From assembly GCA_029263415.1 (NCBI GenBank), contig JAJCXN010000002.1, positions 1 to 37,816 on the forward strand: a stretch of DNA of 37,816 nt, read 5' to 3'. Positions within the stretch are counted from its first letter, which is position 1, and the number at the start of each line of letters is the position of its first letter. Under the pieces are notes generated by a model. That model saw only the letters and a program-made list of their open reading frames with translations, did not search any database and had not been told where the DNA came from. The stretch is from Acidobacteriota bacterium. Lineage in GTDB: Bacteria > Acidobacteriota > Thermoanaerobaculia > Multivoradales > Multivoraceae. This document shows positions 1 through 8,094 of this stretch, piece by piece. Both the position numbers and the translations under genes were made by a program.

Positions 1-79
1 CCCTTCTACATCCAGCCCGACCTAGACGTGGAGAGCTCCTTTCTGACTCTCGGTCGTTCCATCGTTTTCGACAAGGCAC

Positions 80-818
80 ACCTCGCACATGCACTTGATC
101 CTGAGCGTGGATGGCGTGCGCATGCAGTCGCGCTTCATGCAGTATGTGATGTCCAACATCGCGAGGAAGGTTGGCCGCTACCTCGGTTGGTACGGCAAGT
201 TCTGGCATCGTCGTTATCGCAGCATCTAGGATCAATCGAGACGAAGAAAGTCTCGTTTCTCGTTTTGACTACATCTTGAGACACGGCACTAAAGAGGGAT
301 TAGTTCGCTGCCCCACTGAATGGCCCGGCATGCACTGCGCCTGGCACTACGCTCAAGGGCAGTGGAACGTCGACGGCCACTGGGACGATCTCACCAAGGC
401 TTATCGAATGCGACAGACTGGCAAACGGGTCCGACGCACTGACTACCGATCCAACGAGTCGTTCGAGCTCGATCCGCTGCCCTGTTGGCAGCACCTCACT
501 CGCAAAGAGATTCGTCAATGGGTCCTCGAGCGTCTCGAACAAATTCGACAGGACTACGCAGACCTCAAGTTCCTAGGCGAGCGAAAGGTCCTCGCCCAGC
601 CACTTGAAGATCGAGCCATGAATCCGAAGCGCTCGCCAGCACCCGCCGTCCACTGCAAAGACCCAGCCCGTCGCAAAGAAATGCGCGAGGCGTACCGCCA
701 GTTCGTCAGGAGCTTCTACGCCGCTACGGCCAGATTCGAGATGTTCCTCAGGCCACAGGACGATCCGTACTACTTCCCGTCAGGATGTCACCCACCCTTC
801 CCGCCGTCGGTGCCTTAG
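80..818 (+). pseudogene. Frameshifted HUH/Y1 (REP-associated, IS200-like) transposase remnant
   Basis: Two reading frames together give a Y1-type single-strand transposase. The first frame carries the metal-binding HUH motif (SHMHL, 83-97) followed by SRFMQYVMSNIARKVGR and a GKFWHRRY block, then stops at about 230. Homology resumes in another frame with DYILRHGTKEGLV and WPGMHCAW and runs to a stop at 818. In intact relatives these blocks are continuous, so one frameshift lies near 222-235. The first frame is also closed by stops upstream of the HUH motif, so the N-terminus is missing or further shifted at the window edge. The family nicks and joins single-stranded DNA at hairpins, often REP elements. 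This copy should be inactive. It lies about 1.4 kb from two hairpin repeats that could be substrates of such an enzyme; that link is inferred. Confidence 0.72.
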
Positions 819-1074
819 GCAAGCTAACCGGCTCGAGCCCGAAGCGGCCTCAAACAACACAATCAGAACGTCACGAGCCGCTGGGTACCAGCCCCGGCGG
901 CTTTGCGCTGTCCGCGATGACCAAGAAATCGGACGAACGGGGACCACACACGACCGTTGCGCCGTTCGGCTCGTCCCACCGCCACACGAGGCGCGGCCGC
1001 CCGGGCAAGATTAGTCCGTTAACGGCACACTCCCAAACAGGCCTTTGACATTTTTCCGGAGCGAGGCAATATCG

Positions 1075-1638
1075 TCAATCGGGTCGGTTTCTGATGCCAT
1101 GCTTCAGCCCGATCTGTTCCATCTCTTCAGGCGTAAAGCTCAACAGTGGTGTGCCCGGAGGCACCCTTGTTTCGCGGAGGAAGTCATCGAGACCGGGAGG
1201 GGCTATGACCCAGACCACCTCGAGGTCTTCATTCTCCGCGCTGAAGCCGTGCCAAACGCCGCGGGGCACGTAAAGAGCGTCGCCTTCCACGAGGGCTCTT
1301 CGACTCTCTCCGACGATGCCAACGCCTTTGCCCTCGTGCACAAAGAACGCTTCGTCAGCGTGTTCATGGCGGTGAACGGGGATCCCGGTGCCCGCGCGGA
1401 GCACCTGGGTTCCCATCGCGAAGTGATCAGAATCGGTTTTCGGGCTCGCAATGATCGTGACCTCACCGTTGCCGCCAACTAGTGTCTCTGGGTGGCCAGC
1501 GTCTAGTACGTAGCCCTCGGCTAAGTCAGTGCTGGGCGTATCTCCGGCTGGAGGCTGCTCGGAGGCGCAAGCCAAGACTAGGGTGGCAAGGCACAGGAGA
1601 GGCACTGGTGTTGTTCGAGTAGACATCGGCATTCCCAT
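1075..1638 (-). CDS. Cupin-domain lipoprotein
   Basis: This 187-residue protein begins with a hydrophobic signal segment ending in a lipobox-like VLAC (Cys24), so it is probably a lipid-anchored periplasmic or outer-membrane protein. The rest is a single cupin barrel. Motif 1 is PVHRHEHADEAFFVHEGKG, with the His/His/Glu metal ligands. Motif 2 is GDALYVPRGVWHGFSAEN, with the third His. Both match the consensus spacing, so a metal site is likely. Cupins of this size include small dioxygenases, isomerases and sugar- or ligand-binding proteins, and the substrate cannot be inferred. AAGG five bases before the ATG supports this start; an ATG 12 bases downstream is an alternative. It lies 78 bp downstream of the DUF5063 gene on the same strand, so co-transcription is possible. 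Confidence 0.85.
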   Translation of the reverse strand: MGMPMSTRTTPVPLLCLATLVLACASEQPPAGDTPSTDLAEGYVLDAGHPETLVGGNGEVTIIASPKTDSDHFAMGTQVLRAGTGIPVHRHEHADEAFFVHEGKGVGIVGESRRALVEGDALYVPRGVWHGFSAENEDLEVVWVIAPPGLDDFLRETRVPPGTPLLSFTPEEMEQIGLKHGIRNRPD

Positions 1639-1716
1639 CGCAGCCTTACTGACTTAGCTCAGCTGCGCCGGTTGGGCGCAACGGCGAGTAGAGATTCTAC
1701 GTCTCATTTTCCAAGC

Positions 1717-2247
1717 TCAATCAACCGAAGCAAACGTGAACCGGCGCCTGCTGAAGTGGGTTGTTCTGCCGCTCTGGAAATCCTCGCGTTCCTCCTGCCT
1801 CCAAGAGAACTGCATACCCCGCAGATGCTCGTGCCAATGATTGCCATATGTGAACTGAAAGTGCCATAGAGCGTCCGCTTCGCTGCTGTGCCCCCAACGC
1901 CACTCCACGCTCATCAGGTCCCCGGTAATGTCAGCCAGATCATCGACCGCATCTCTGACCAGGCAGTTGGCAAGAGCGATGTTTGACGTGACTTGTTCCG
2001 CTACGTTGTAGTAGCCCAGGTCCGGAAAACGCTCTTCCACCATCTCCCGCAAGGCTTTGTAGTTGGACGCTGGAGGTTCTTTGTTCCCGCCCGCGTCAAA
2101 TTCGTACTCCACGAAGTGAGAACACCAGGCGAGTTCGTCCAACAGCAATGCCAGCCGCTCTTCGTTCCCTTCACAGGATTTTGGCCCATTCTCAATATGG
2201 GCGAGGAGCTCTCGTACCATCTCTCTGATCTCTCGTGATGTAACCAA
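1717..2247 (-). CDS. DUF5063 family protein
   Basis: A soluble protein of 176 residues or fewer, without signal peptide or membrane segment. The C-terminal half has the pattern I associate with DUF5063: VRDAVDDLADITGDL, then a Trp-rich stretch ending in HFQFTYGNHWHEHLRGM, the conserved FxxxYGxHWxxH block. The family has no established biochemical function. The longest frame begins with TTG at 2247. An ATG at 2220 preceded by a purine-rich AGAGAG is an equally plausible start, which would shorten the protein by nine residues. A hairpin repeat (2270-2353) sits just upstream of either start, so the promoter must lie in or beyond it. Confidence 0.75.
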   Translation of the reverse strand: MVTSREIREMVRELLAHIENGPKSCEGNEERLALLLDELAWCSHFVEYEFDAGGNKEPPASNYKALREMVEERFPDLGYYNVAEQVTSNIALANCLVRDAVDDLADITGDLMSVEWRWGHSSEADALWHFQFTYGNHWHEHLRGMQFSWRQEEREDFQSGRTTHFSRRRFTFASVD

Positions 2248-2269
2248 AGCGGTTCAACGAAAAGGGTTC

Positions 2270-2353
2270 AACGAAAAGGGTTCTATCTTGAGCCCGACCG
2301 TCGCGGCGGTACAACTTCAAGAGGCCGCCTCATATCGGGTTCGAGATAGAACC
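2270..2353. repeat. Hairpin repeat copy 1 (REP/MITE-like)
   Basis: An 84-bp imperfect palindrome. Positions 2279-2297 pair with 2335-2353 over 19 bp with only two G-U positions, and an inner GGCGG/CCGCC stem lies inside. The same sequence recurs in inverted orientation at 3214-3302. The first 11 bases (AACGAAAAGGG) are preceded by a near duplicate of themselves at 2255-2268. The outer right arm seen in copy 2 (CCTTTTCGTT) is missing here. It starts 22 bp upstream of the DUF5063 start. Confidence 0.8.
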
Positions 2354-2606
2354 GTGTTGAGCGAAGCTGCGGGTTTCACCAGCGGTGTTGGCTATGGGTG
2401 TTGAAGGCCCGAGAGGCGGCTGGGTGGGGCAATGCTGCCGCACTCGACTCGAGTTACTGAAGGTTGGTGGCGCTGGGAGCAGATCATCGGATAACTCTCT
2501 CGAAAGAATTCGATCAATGATACAGGTTTCTATAGCGGCTGCACGCGCCAGTCCTGGGCCGCGACAATCGCGGCTCTCGACTGGGCTGTCGGATGCTGGG
2601 TGAACT
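2354..2606. other. Non-coding stretch between hairpin copy 1 and the exported-protein gene
   Basis: No frame here resembles a protein, and no terminator with a T-run or other site stands out. It is bracketed with the neighbouring gene by the two inverted hairpin repeats. Confidence 0.5.
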
Positions 2607-3164
2607 CTAGGGTTGTGGGCCTGCTCGGCTCAGCGTGCCCATGGGCCTCATGTGTGCCCTTAGAGCATCGGGGGCACTGCAGAGCAGAGGGTGCCGGCCA
2701 GCGAGCAGCTGGTAGAGCTGTTGCCTGGTCGTCTCGCGGTGCTCCTTTGGCCGCCGAGCCCGAAGCGCAATCCGACACTGTTCCAAGCCGCGTTTGCGAT
2801 TGGGTATTCGAACAGAGATATCGAGACCTGAAACTTCCACAGCCGACACCTTCCGGTCGGTGCCAGTTGTACCAACCTCGACGGTGACTTTGTAGCTTGA
2901 GTCGGGCTCGAGCAGCCACGCACGGACGCACTGGGCTATGGCAGGTTCGTCGACAAACTTGGTGAGTTTTTCACCGTAGACCAGGCGCGCTGTTGAAACC
3001 TGGCCTTCGAGATCGGTTTCGACGTTGTAGACCAGAGTCCCCTGGAATCGAGATCGCTTACCCAGCTCGGTGAGCTCTTGATCACAGGCTTCCAGGTAAA
3101 GCGGCGCGGCAGATGCCGTCAACGGGGCGGCGAACAGAAGAAGTAAGGTCGTGAGTCTCAGCAT
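2607..3164 (-). CDS. Small exported protein of unknown function
   Basis: Starting at ATG 3164 the protein has 185 residues and a clear Sec signal peptide (MLRLTTLLLLFAAPLTASA, cleavage near Ala-Ala-Pro). GAGG about seven bases upstream supports this start; the frame is open further upstream, but there it would translate the hairpin repeat. The mature N-terminal half contains TLVYNVETDLEGQVSTARLVYGE and a later CVRAWLLEP. This resembles TonB C-terminal/energy-transducer-like or AgmX/PglI-type domains, in which a conserved Cys-Val-x-x-Trp precedes a beta strand. That assignment is tentative. The last 60 residues are Arg- and Gln-rich and unlike the first part, so a late frameshift is possible. 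The gene lies between two inverted hairpin repeats. Confidence 0.6.
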   Translation of the reverse strand: MLRLTTLLLLFAAPLTASAAPLYLEACDQELTELGKRSRFQGTLVYNVETDLEGQVSTARLVYGEKLTKFVDEPAIAQCVRAWLLEPDSSYKVTVEVGTTGTDRKVSAVEVSGLDISVRIPNRKRGLEQCRIALRARRPKEHRETTRQQLYQLLAGRHPLLCSAPDALRAHMRPMGTLSRAGPQP

Positions 3165-3213
3165 GCTTACCTCAATGGACTCTCCCGCTAATCGATTGGT
3201 TCCCAAGCGGGAT

Positions 3214-3302
3214 AACGAAAAGGACTCTCTCCAACCCGACATCAGGCGGCCTCTTGGAGTACCGCCCGCGACGGTCGGGCTCAAGATAGAACCCTTTTCG
3301 TT
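3214..3302. repeat. Hairpin repeat copy 2, inverted relative to copy 1
   Basis: An 89-bp imperfect palindrome bounded by AACGAAAAGG (3214-3223) and its complement CCTTTTCGTT (3293-3302). Its reverse complement matches copy 1 through GGTTCTATCTTGAGCCCGAC, CGTCGCGG, CAAGAGGCCGCCT and TCGGGTT, with scattered substitutions and small indels. It lies 49 bp upstream of the exported-protein start. Confidence 0.8.
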
Positions 3303-3580
3303 AGGCTGGGTTAGTCGCAGCATAGTGTGATGCACCGGGGAACGCTTCTTCGCGCGTCATTACTCCATCCGCTTACGTCTCAAGGTGCACTGACTCACTC
3401 GGCGACGAGAGACAGAATCAACGCAGCACAGGAAGTCTGATGGAGTAGGGGTGCAGGTCAGCTGCGCCCGACCGCTCATTGGATTCGTTGAAGAGCTTCC
3501 GAGTAGCGAGCAGCGTCGGTCCCGGTGAAAGCCTCTACGCCTCGAACTACTTTCAGCGCAACCCTCACCAAACCCCAATC
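3303..3580. other. Non-coding stretch before the zinc-ribbon gene
   Basis: No supported gene, terminator or repeat was found. It should contain the promoter for the zinc-ribbon gene and, on the other strand, sequences upstream of the exported-protein gene. No convincing -35/-10 pair was seen. Confidence 0.4.
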
Positions 3581-3832
3581 ATGCCCCGTCCACGCCGCAA
3601 CATCGCGATCCACTGCGCTGGTTGCCGGACCTTGCTCTATCGCTATAGCAAGGGTGGCACCGGTGCGTTGGTCAAGTGCTTCTTGGAGCGCATCCTCGAA
3701 GACCGGACCGCTGGGGATTGTCGCTGCCCCAAGTGTGGGGGCGAGTTCGCTCGACCCTGGGCTACATCCGGGAAGCCCGCCCACAAGATCATTGGCGCCC
3801 GTGTCTTCACCCGCGGAATGACGCGCAAGTAG
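3581..3832 (+). CDS. Small zinc-ribbon protein
   Basis: An 83-residue basic protein beginning MPRPRRNIAIHCAGC. It has two Cys-x2-Cys knuckles, CAGC near residue 12 and CPKC near residue 48, as expected for one tetra-Cys zinc ribbon. Between them is YRYSKGGTGALVKCF, and after them a conserved-looking C-terminus (GKPAHKIIGARVF). I recognise this general pattern as a small conserved hypothetical family of Gram-negative bacteria with no known role; nucleic-acid or protein binding is only a guess. The frame is open for 34 more codons upstream, but that segment has no conservation I recognise and the MPRPR start fits the family. No clear ribosome-binding site precedes the ATG. It converges with the permease gene. 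Confidence 0.7.
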   Translation: MPRPRRNIAIHCAGCRTLLYRYSKGGTGALVKCFLERILEDRTAGDCRCPKCGGEFARPWATSGKPAHKIIGARVFTRGMTRK

Positions 3833-3976
3833 CAGGCTGGTGGCCTAGCCCATTGTGATCGCTATCGGGGCCGGTTCCGATGTGTTCCGATTCCAGGGCC
3901 GACAATAGAAGTTCGCAGCACACTAGCTTTGGTTGGTCTTTGATGGACCGCACCATAGGGTGTGAGCTTCCTACGC

Positions 3977-6436
3977 TTAGCCGTCTCGCAGCACGTTGGC
4001 GAGGTTGGTCTTGAGCGCTCGCCTGGTCGGGACCAAGCTCGCGACCATTGCGATGGTTAGGAACAAGAGCGCCAGTGCCAAGAACGTGGTCGGTCCCGAG
4101 GCTCCTGTGGAAGCGATGCCTTCGAGTTGGCTGCCCATCAAGCGGACCAAGACTAGGCCCAGTGCCGAACCGACGACTAACCCGATCCCGGTCAACCAAC
4201 CGGCGCTCCGAGCGACTAGCCCGATCGTGTTGCGCGGCTTGGCTCCGAGGGCGGTTCGGATGCCGATCTCTCGCCTTCGTTGGGTGACGCCATAGGCGAT
4301 CACTCCGTAGATACCAACGGCGGCCAGAAGCAACGCTACTCCGGCAAGCCCGCTCAGGAGGCCGAGAAACACGCCGTTTTGAGTATCGATCTCAGCGACC
4401 ACTCGGTCGTATGACTTGACGTTGTTGAGGGGCAGGTTCGGGTCGACCTCGAACAAGCCCGTTCTCAGCGCGGGAGCCAAGGCGGCCGGAGCTGCGTTCG
4501 AACGGGCAAGAAAGGTGAGTTGGCGACGGGGCGCTTGCTCAATGGCTAGGAAGATCTGCGGTGATTTGATCGGCGAACGCAGGGAGTGCGCATGGCTCTC
4601 GTGGTTTGCGACCACGCCGACGATCCTGCGCCACTCAGCGGTGATCGAGTCGCGATCGGTTTGCGGTGGAATCACGCGAATCCGGCGATCGAGCCCGACC
4701 TCGCCAGGCCAGTGTTGCTGGACGAAGCTCTCAGTGACGATGGCGACCTGTTCGGTGTCAGAGCGATCGAGTACCGAAAAGTTACGGCCGCGAACGAGAG
4801 GGATCTCGAGCGTTTCGAAGTACTCAGGAGTGATGATCACGTCGATGGCGTTTGCAGCGGTTGCGTCTTCCGGCTGATCACGGCCTTCCACATCCACGTG
4901 GGTGGTGCCTGGCCCGGGAAAGAGTGTCAACGGCAGCGAGCTGGTGGCAGCGACCTTGGTCACACCTGGAAGTTCTTCGAGTCGCTGGATCGCGGCGCGA
5001 AAGTACTCCGTTACGGCTGCGTCGTCAGGGTAGTCCTGCTCAGGGAGTCCGACTTGCGCCGTGATTACGCCCTCTGAGCGGAAGCCGGGGTCTTCGCTGT
5101 AGATGCCGTTGAAGGCCCGCATCAACGTACCCGCCGTGATCAGCAGCGCCATCGCTAGGGCGACCTCTGCGCTCACTAGGACGCCGCGTAGAAGTTGCTT
5201 CTTCTTGCCGCCGCTACTCTTTGCGCCTTCGCGCAGGGTCATGCCCAGGTTGCCCCGCGTCGCCCGCAACGCTGGGAGGATCCCGAAGATCAGGCCCGCA
5301 ATGACGGAGATCGTAATGCTGTGAAGGATCACCGTTTGATCCAGCTGGAAGTTCTGTGCAACGAAGCCGATGTTGGGGTCGGGAGCGAACGCGTTGCGTA
5401 GCAAGCGCACGCCGAGGGAACCAAGTGCAAGGCCCAAACCGCCTCCAATGCCCGCCAAAACAAGGCTCTCGACCAAGAGTTGTCGCACCAACTGACCTCT
5501 GCCTGCTCCTAGCGAAGAGCGCAGTGCCAGTTCTTGACTGCGAGCCAGCGTTCGCGACAGCAAGAGGTTGGCGATATTTGCGCAGGCGATCAGCAGGACG
5601 AAGGTGATTGCAGAGTAGAGCAGGATGGTGATCAAGCCAGAACCTTGGCTGAACACTTCGCTCACCGTCACCACTTGCGAACTCCAGCCACGATAGACAT
5701 CGGGGTAGGTCGACTCCAGGCGCGCCGCAATCACCTTGGCCTCTTGGGTTGTTTGTTCGGCGGTGCTATCTGGCTTCAGACGGCCTATGGCCGCCAGAAA
5801 CCGTTGGTCGCGAGGGGTTGCTAGCTCATCGAGCACCAAGGGCGTCCATAGCTGAACGGGTCGGCCAAAGGAGAATTTCTCGGGCGCGATTCCGACCACT
5901 CGATAGGCGTCCCCGTCCAGTTTGAGTGTGGTACCGACGATTCCAGGTTGTGCGCCAAGGTCTTGAGTCCAGAAGCCGTGATCAAGAATGACGACACGGT
6001 GATTGCCATCGAGCCCTTCTTCGGGAAGAAAGCCGCGGCCCAAGATCGGCGCCCGCCCGGTCATTGTGAAGAATCCGGGTGTGACTTGGTTTGCCGAGGC
6101 CCGCAACGGTTCAGCCGAACCAACTAGGTTGTATTGCATGGGCAGGGTGGCATGCAGCGACTCAAAGCCGGTCAGGCCGTCTTGGTATTCGCGAAACTCG
6201 GCCGGCGAGAGCCCTCCCTGATTGACGTTCTGCTCGGGCTGAGTGGGGAAAACGAAAGCGACCTGCTCTGGTTGATCGAACGGCAGCGAGAAGTTGTTCA
6301 GCGCGTTGACCACGCTGAACACCGAGGTGTTCGCGCCGATCGCGAGGGTGAGCGCAAGCACTGCAGTGATCGAGAACGCAGGGTTCTTAATCAGCGTTCT
6401 CAATGCAAAACGCAGATCCATCCACAGGTTGGCCAT
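3977..6436 (-). CDS. ADOP-family ABC transporter permease (MacB-PCD/FtsX)
   Basis: This 819-residue protein has the layout of Acidobacteria-style duplicated orphan permeases. The opening MANLWMDLRFALRTLIKNPAFS leads into a first membrane helix (LALTLAIGANTSVFSVVNAL). A periplasmic MacB-PCD domain follows (residues about 50-260), then an FtsX block of three or more helices (about 275-400, with SRSQELALRSSLGAGRGQLVRQLL). A second periplasmic domain (about 430-670) and second FtsX block (about 690-815, with QRRREIGIRTALGAKP) complete it. The family resembles MacB-type efflux permeases but has two permease units on one chain and often no adjacent ATPase. None is visible here, which fits 'orphan'. 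The substrate is unknown. An AAAGGA box six bases before ATG 6436 supports the start. Confidence 0.93.
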   Translation of the reverse strand: MANLWMDLRFALRTLIKNPAFSITAVLALTLAIGANTSVFSVVNALNNFSLPFDQPEQVAFVFPTQPEQNVNQGGLSPAEFREYQDGLTGFESLHATLPMQYNLVGSAEPLRASANQVTPGFFTMTGRAPILGRGFLPEEGLDGNHRVVILDHGFWTQDLGAQPGIVGTTLKLDGDAYRVVGIAPEKFSFGRPVQLWTPLVLDELATPRDQRFLAAIGRLKPDSTAEQTTQEAKVIAARLESTYPDVYRGWSSQVVTVSEVFSQGSGLITILLYSAITFVLLIACANIANLLLSRTLARSQELALRSSLGAGRGQLVRQLLVESLVLAGIGGGLGLALGSLGVRLLRNAFAPDPNIGFVAQNFQLDQTVILHSITISVIAGLIFGILPALRATRGNLGMTLREGAKSSGGKKKQLLRGVLVSAEVALAMALLITAGTLMRAFNGIYSEDPGFRSEGVITAQVGLPEQDYPDDAAVTEYFRAAIQRLEELPGVTKVAATSSLPLTLFPGPGTTHVDVEGRDQPEDATAANAIDVIITPEYFETLEIPLVRGRNFSVLDRSDTEQVAIVTESFVQQHWPGEVGLDRRIRVIPPQTDRDSITAEWRRIVGVVANHESHAHSLRSPIKSPQIFLAIEQAPRRQLTFLARSNAAPAALAPALRTGLFEVDPNLPLNNVKSYDRVVAEIDTQNGVFLGLLSGLAGVALLLAAVGIYGVIAYGVTQRRREIGIRTALGAKPRNTIGLVARSAGWLTGIGLVVGSALGLVLVRLMGSQLEGIASTGASGPTTFLALALLFLTIAMVASLVPTRRALKTNLANVLRDG

Positions 6437-6800
6437 CGCGTGTCCTTTCGGCTTTCAGTGGCTCCAGCATTCAAGGGGCCGTTCTGAAGGACTACGGTCG
6501 CGATGCGACGCTGATTACACTTTCACTCTGGCTCAATGGCTGATCCTGGGGCGAACTGCAGGAAGAGCGGTGCCAGTTGCGAGGAATCGAGTCCCAGCGG
6601 TGAGAAGATCTTCACTGCGATCTGCCAAGTATCTTTGCCGCCAAGCATCTCTGTCGCCGCCCAGCACCTGTCGTCGCCATTGCTGACTGTTGTCTTGCGC
6701 GAGCGAATGAGCTGGTCAGCCTTTTAGGCTCGACTCTGCTTTTTGTCGGCGCTTTTTGTCGGCGCTTTTGTCGGCGCTTGGTATCGGCCGTCTCTGGGCT
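6437..6800. other. Intergenic region upstream of the permease
   Basis: 364 bp between the reductase stop and the permease start, both on the minus strand. It holds a short tandem repeat (6740-6777) but no supported gene. The permease promoter is expected here; no clear sigma-70 pair was seen. Confidence 0.5.
6740..6777. repeat. Three tandem copies of a 13-bp unit
   Basis: TTTTTGTCGGCGC is repeated twice exactly and a third time with one T missing (6740-6752, 6753-6765, 6766-6777). It lies in the gap between the reductase stop and the permease start. A slippage-prone microsatellite or a protein-binding array are both possible. Confidence 0.85.
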
Positions 6801-7814
6801 TCACTCAGCTGCGACGCGGATCATCCGCTTGCCGCGGTTGTCGCCCGCAAGAAGACCGATCAAGCCCTTAGGAGCATTCTCGATGCCGTCGATGATGTCT
6901 TCTGCGACCTTGATCTGACCGTCGGCTGCCCATTGCTTGAGGTCGGCTTCTGCCTGGGCGTCTTGATCGACAAAGTCCATGACGATGAAGCCTTCCATGC
7001 GCAGGCGCTTGACCACGATCAGTCCGGGGATACCGGCCGGGCTTTGCGGGCTTGCGCTGTCGTATTGGGAGACTGCGCCGCAGCACGAGATCCGTCCTTT
7101 GAGGTTCATGGCGAATAGCGCAGCTTGGAGGATGGGGCCGCCGACGTTGTCGAAGTAGACGTCGACTCCCTTGGGGCAGTGTTGGCGAATCGTTTTGCTG
7201 ACATCGGTGTTCTTGTAGTCGATGCAGGAGTCAAAGCCGAGTTCATCAGTGATCCACGCGCACTTCTCAGGGCCGCCCGCAATGCCAACGACGTGAGCGC
7301 CCTTGATCTTGCCGATCTGCCCAACGATTGAACCCACCGATCCACCGGCGGCCGACACCAACAGGGTCTCACCTTCCTCGATGCCGGGCACATTGAGGAG
7401 GCCGTGGTAAGCGGTCTTGCCTGCGATGCCGAGGATTGACATGAGCTGGCTCAACGGGCGGTGATCGGGGCAGCGCGCTAGGTGGGTCGCGGGCATCGAT
7501 GCATACTCTTGCCAGCCGAGTTCGCCCGCGACGATGTCGCCTGGTTCGAAGCCTCCGCCTCGCGCTTCGACCACCTCACCGATCGCGTAGCCGTGCATCA
7601 CGTCGCCTACTTCGACTGCGGATTTGTACGTGGCGCCTTGCATCCACGCGCGATTGGCTGCGTCTTGAGACAGCAAGAGGCTGCGGACCAACACGTAGCC
7701 TTCTTCAACCTCAGGCAGTGGAGCGTGGCGGACTTCGAAGTGAGACTCTTGAAGCTGCCCTTCGGGTTTGGCGGCCAAGAGGACTTGGGTTTGTTCGGCG
7801 GGGAGGTTGGTCAT
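6801..7814 (-). CDS. NADPH-dependent medium-chain reductase, CurA/prostaglandin-reductase type
   Basis: This 337-residue cytoplasmic enzyme belongs to the zinc-independent medium-chain dehydrogenase/reductase superfamily, in the leukotriene B4 12-hydroxydehydrogenase/curcumin-reductase group. These enzymes reduce the C=C bond of enones with NADPH. Diagnostic blocks are LSQDAANRAWM near the N-terminus, the GIAGKTAYHGLL helix, the nucleotide motif LVSAAGGSVGSIVGQIGKIKGAHVVGIAGG, and DVYFDNVGGPILQAAL. Length matches the family. The frame is open 12 codons upstream to a GTG at 7850, but MTNLPAEQ at 7814 is where relatives begin, and the longer start would place the coding region inside a perfect inverted repeat. 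The physiological substrate is not deducible. Confidence 0.9.
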   Translation of the reverse strand: MTNLPAEQTQVLLAAKPEGQLQESHFEVRHAPLPEVEEGYVLVRSLLLSQDAANRAWMQGATYKSAVEVGDVMHGYAIGEVVEARGGGFEPGDIVAGELGWQEYASMPATHLARCPDHRPLSQLMSILGIAGKTAYHGLLNVPGIEEGETLLVSAAGGSVGSIVGQIGKIKGAHVVGIAGGPEKCAWITDELGFDSCIDYKNTDVSKTIRQHCPKGVDVYFDNVGGPILQAALFAMNLKGRISCCGAVSQYDSASPQSPAGIPGLIVVKRLRMEGFIVMDFVDQDAQAEADLKQWAADGQIKVAEDIIDGIENAPKGLIGLLAGDNRGKRMIRVAAE

Positions 7815-7829
7815 TGGGGCTAAGTCTCC

Positions 7830-7857
7830 ATAGCCTGTGATGGGTAGCACAGGCTAT
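7830..7857. promoter_or_regulatory. Perfect 10-bp inverted repeat upstream of the reductase
   Basis: ATAGCCTGTG (7830-7839) and its exact complement (7848-7857) flank an 8-bp spacer, 16-43 bases upstream of the reductase ATG. The size and position suit a dimeric repressor site (TetR- or MarR-like) or a 5'-leader hairpin. A second, shorter dyad (CATTTG at 7866-7871 and CAAATG at 7879-7884) lies just beyond it. No regulator gene is adjacent. Confidence 0.6.
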
Positions 7858-8094
7858 TGCGATGTCATTTGCTAGCTCCAAATGCCCAGTGATCGCTATC
7901 AAGGCATTTGCAGGTCACTTGCTCCAAGCGCCTGCGGCGCGTCGCAAGGTGAGGGTGGTGAGTTGGTCTGTAGCCGTAACTGGGTTCAACTGTACTCGGA
8001 TCAGCCTACGAGTCTAACCGTCCCCGAGGATTCGGGAAGGTTGCGTCTTGGAGCAGGGGTTTCCCGGAGCTTCGTTGGACCTATTGGCGACCGA

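Noticed and set aside
785-1048. An 87-codon frame right of the Y1 remnant
   Set aside because: Basic low-complexity product, no ribosome-binding site and no family resemblance.
3165-3335. N-terminal extension of the small exported protein
   Set aside because: It would translate the hairpin repeat and hide a signal peptide preceded by a good GAGG box.
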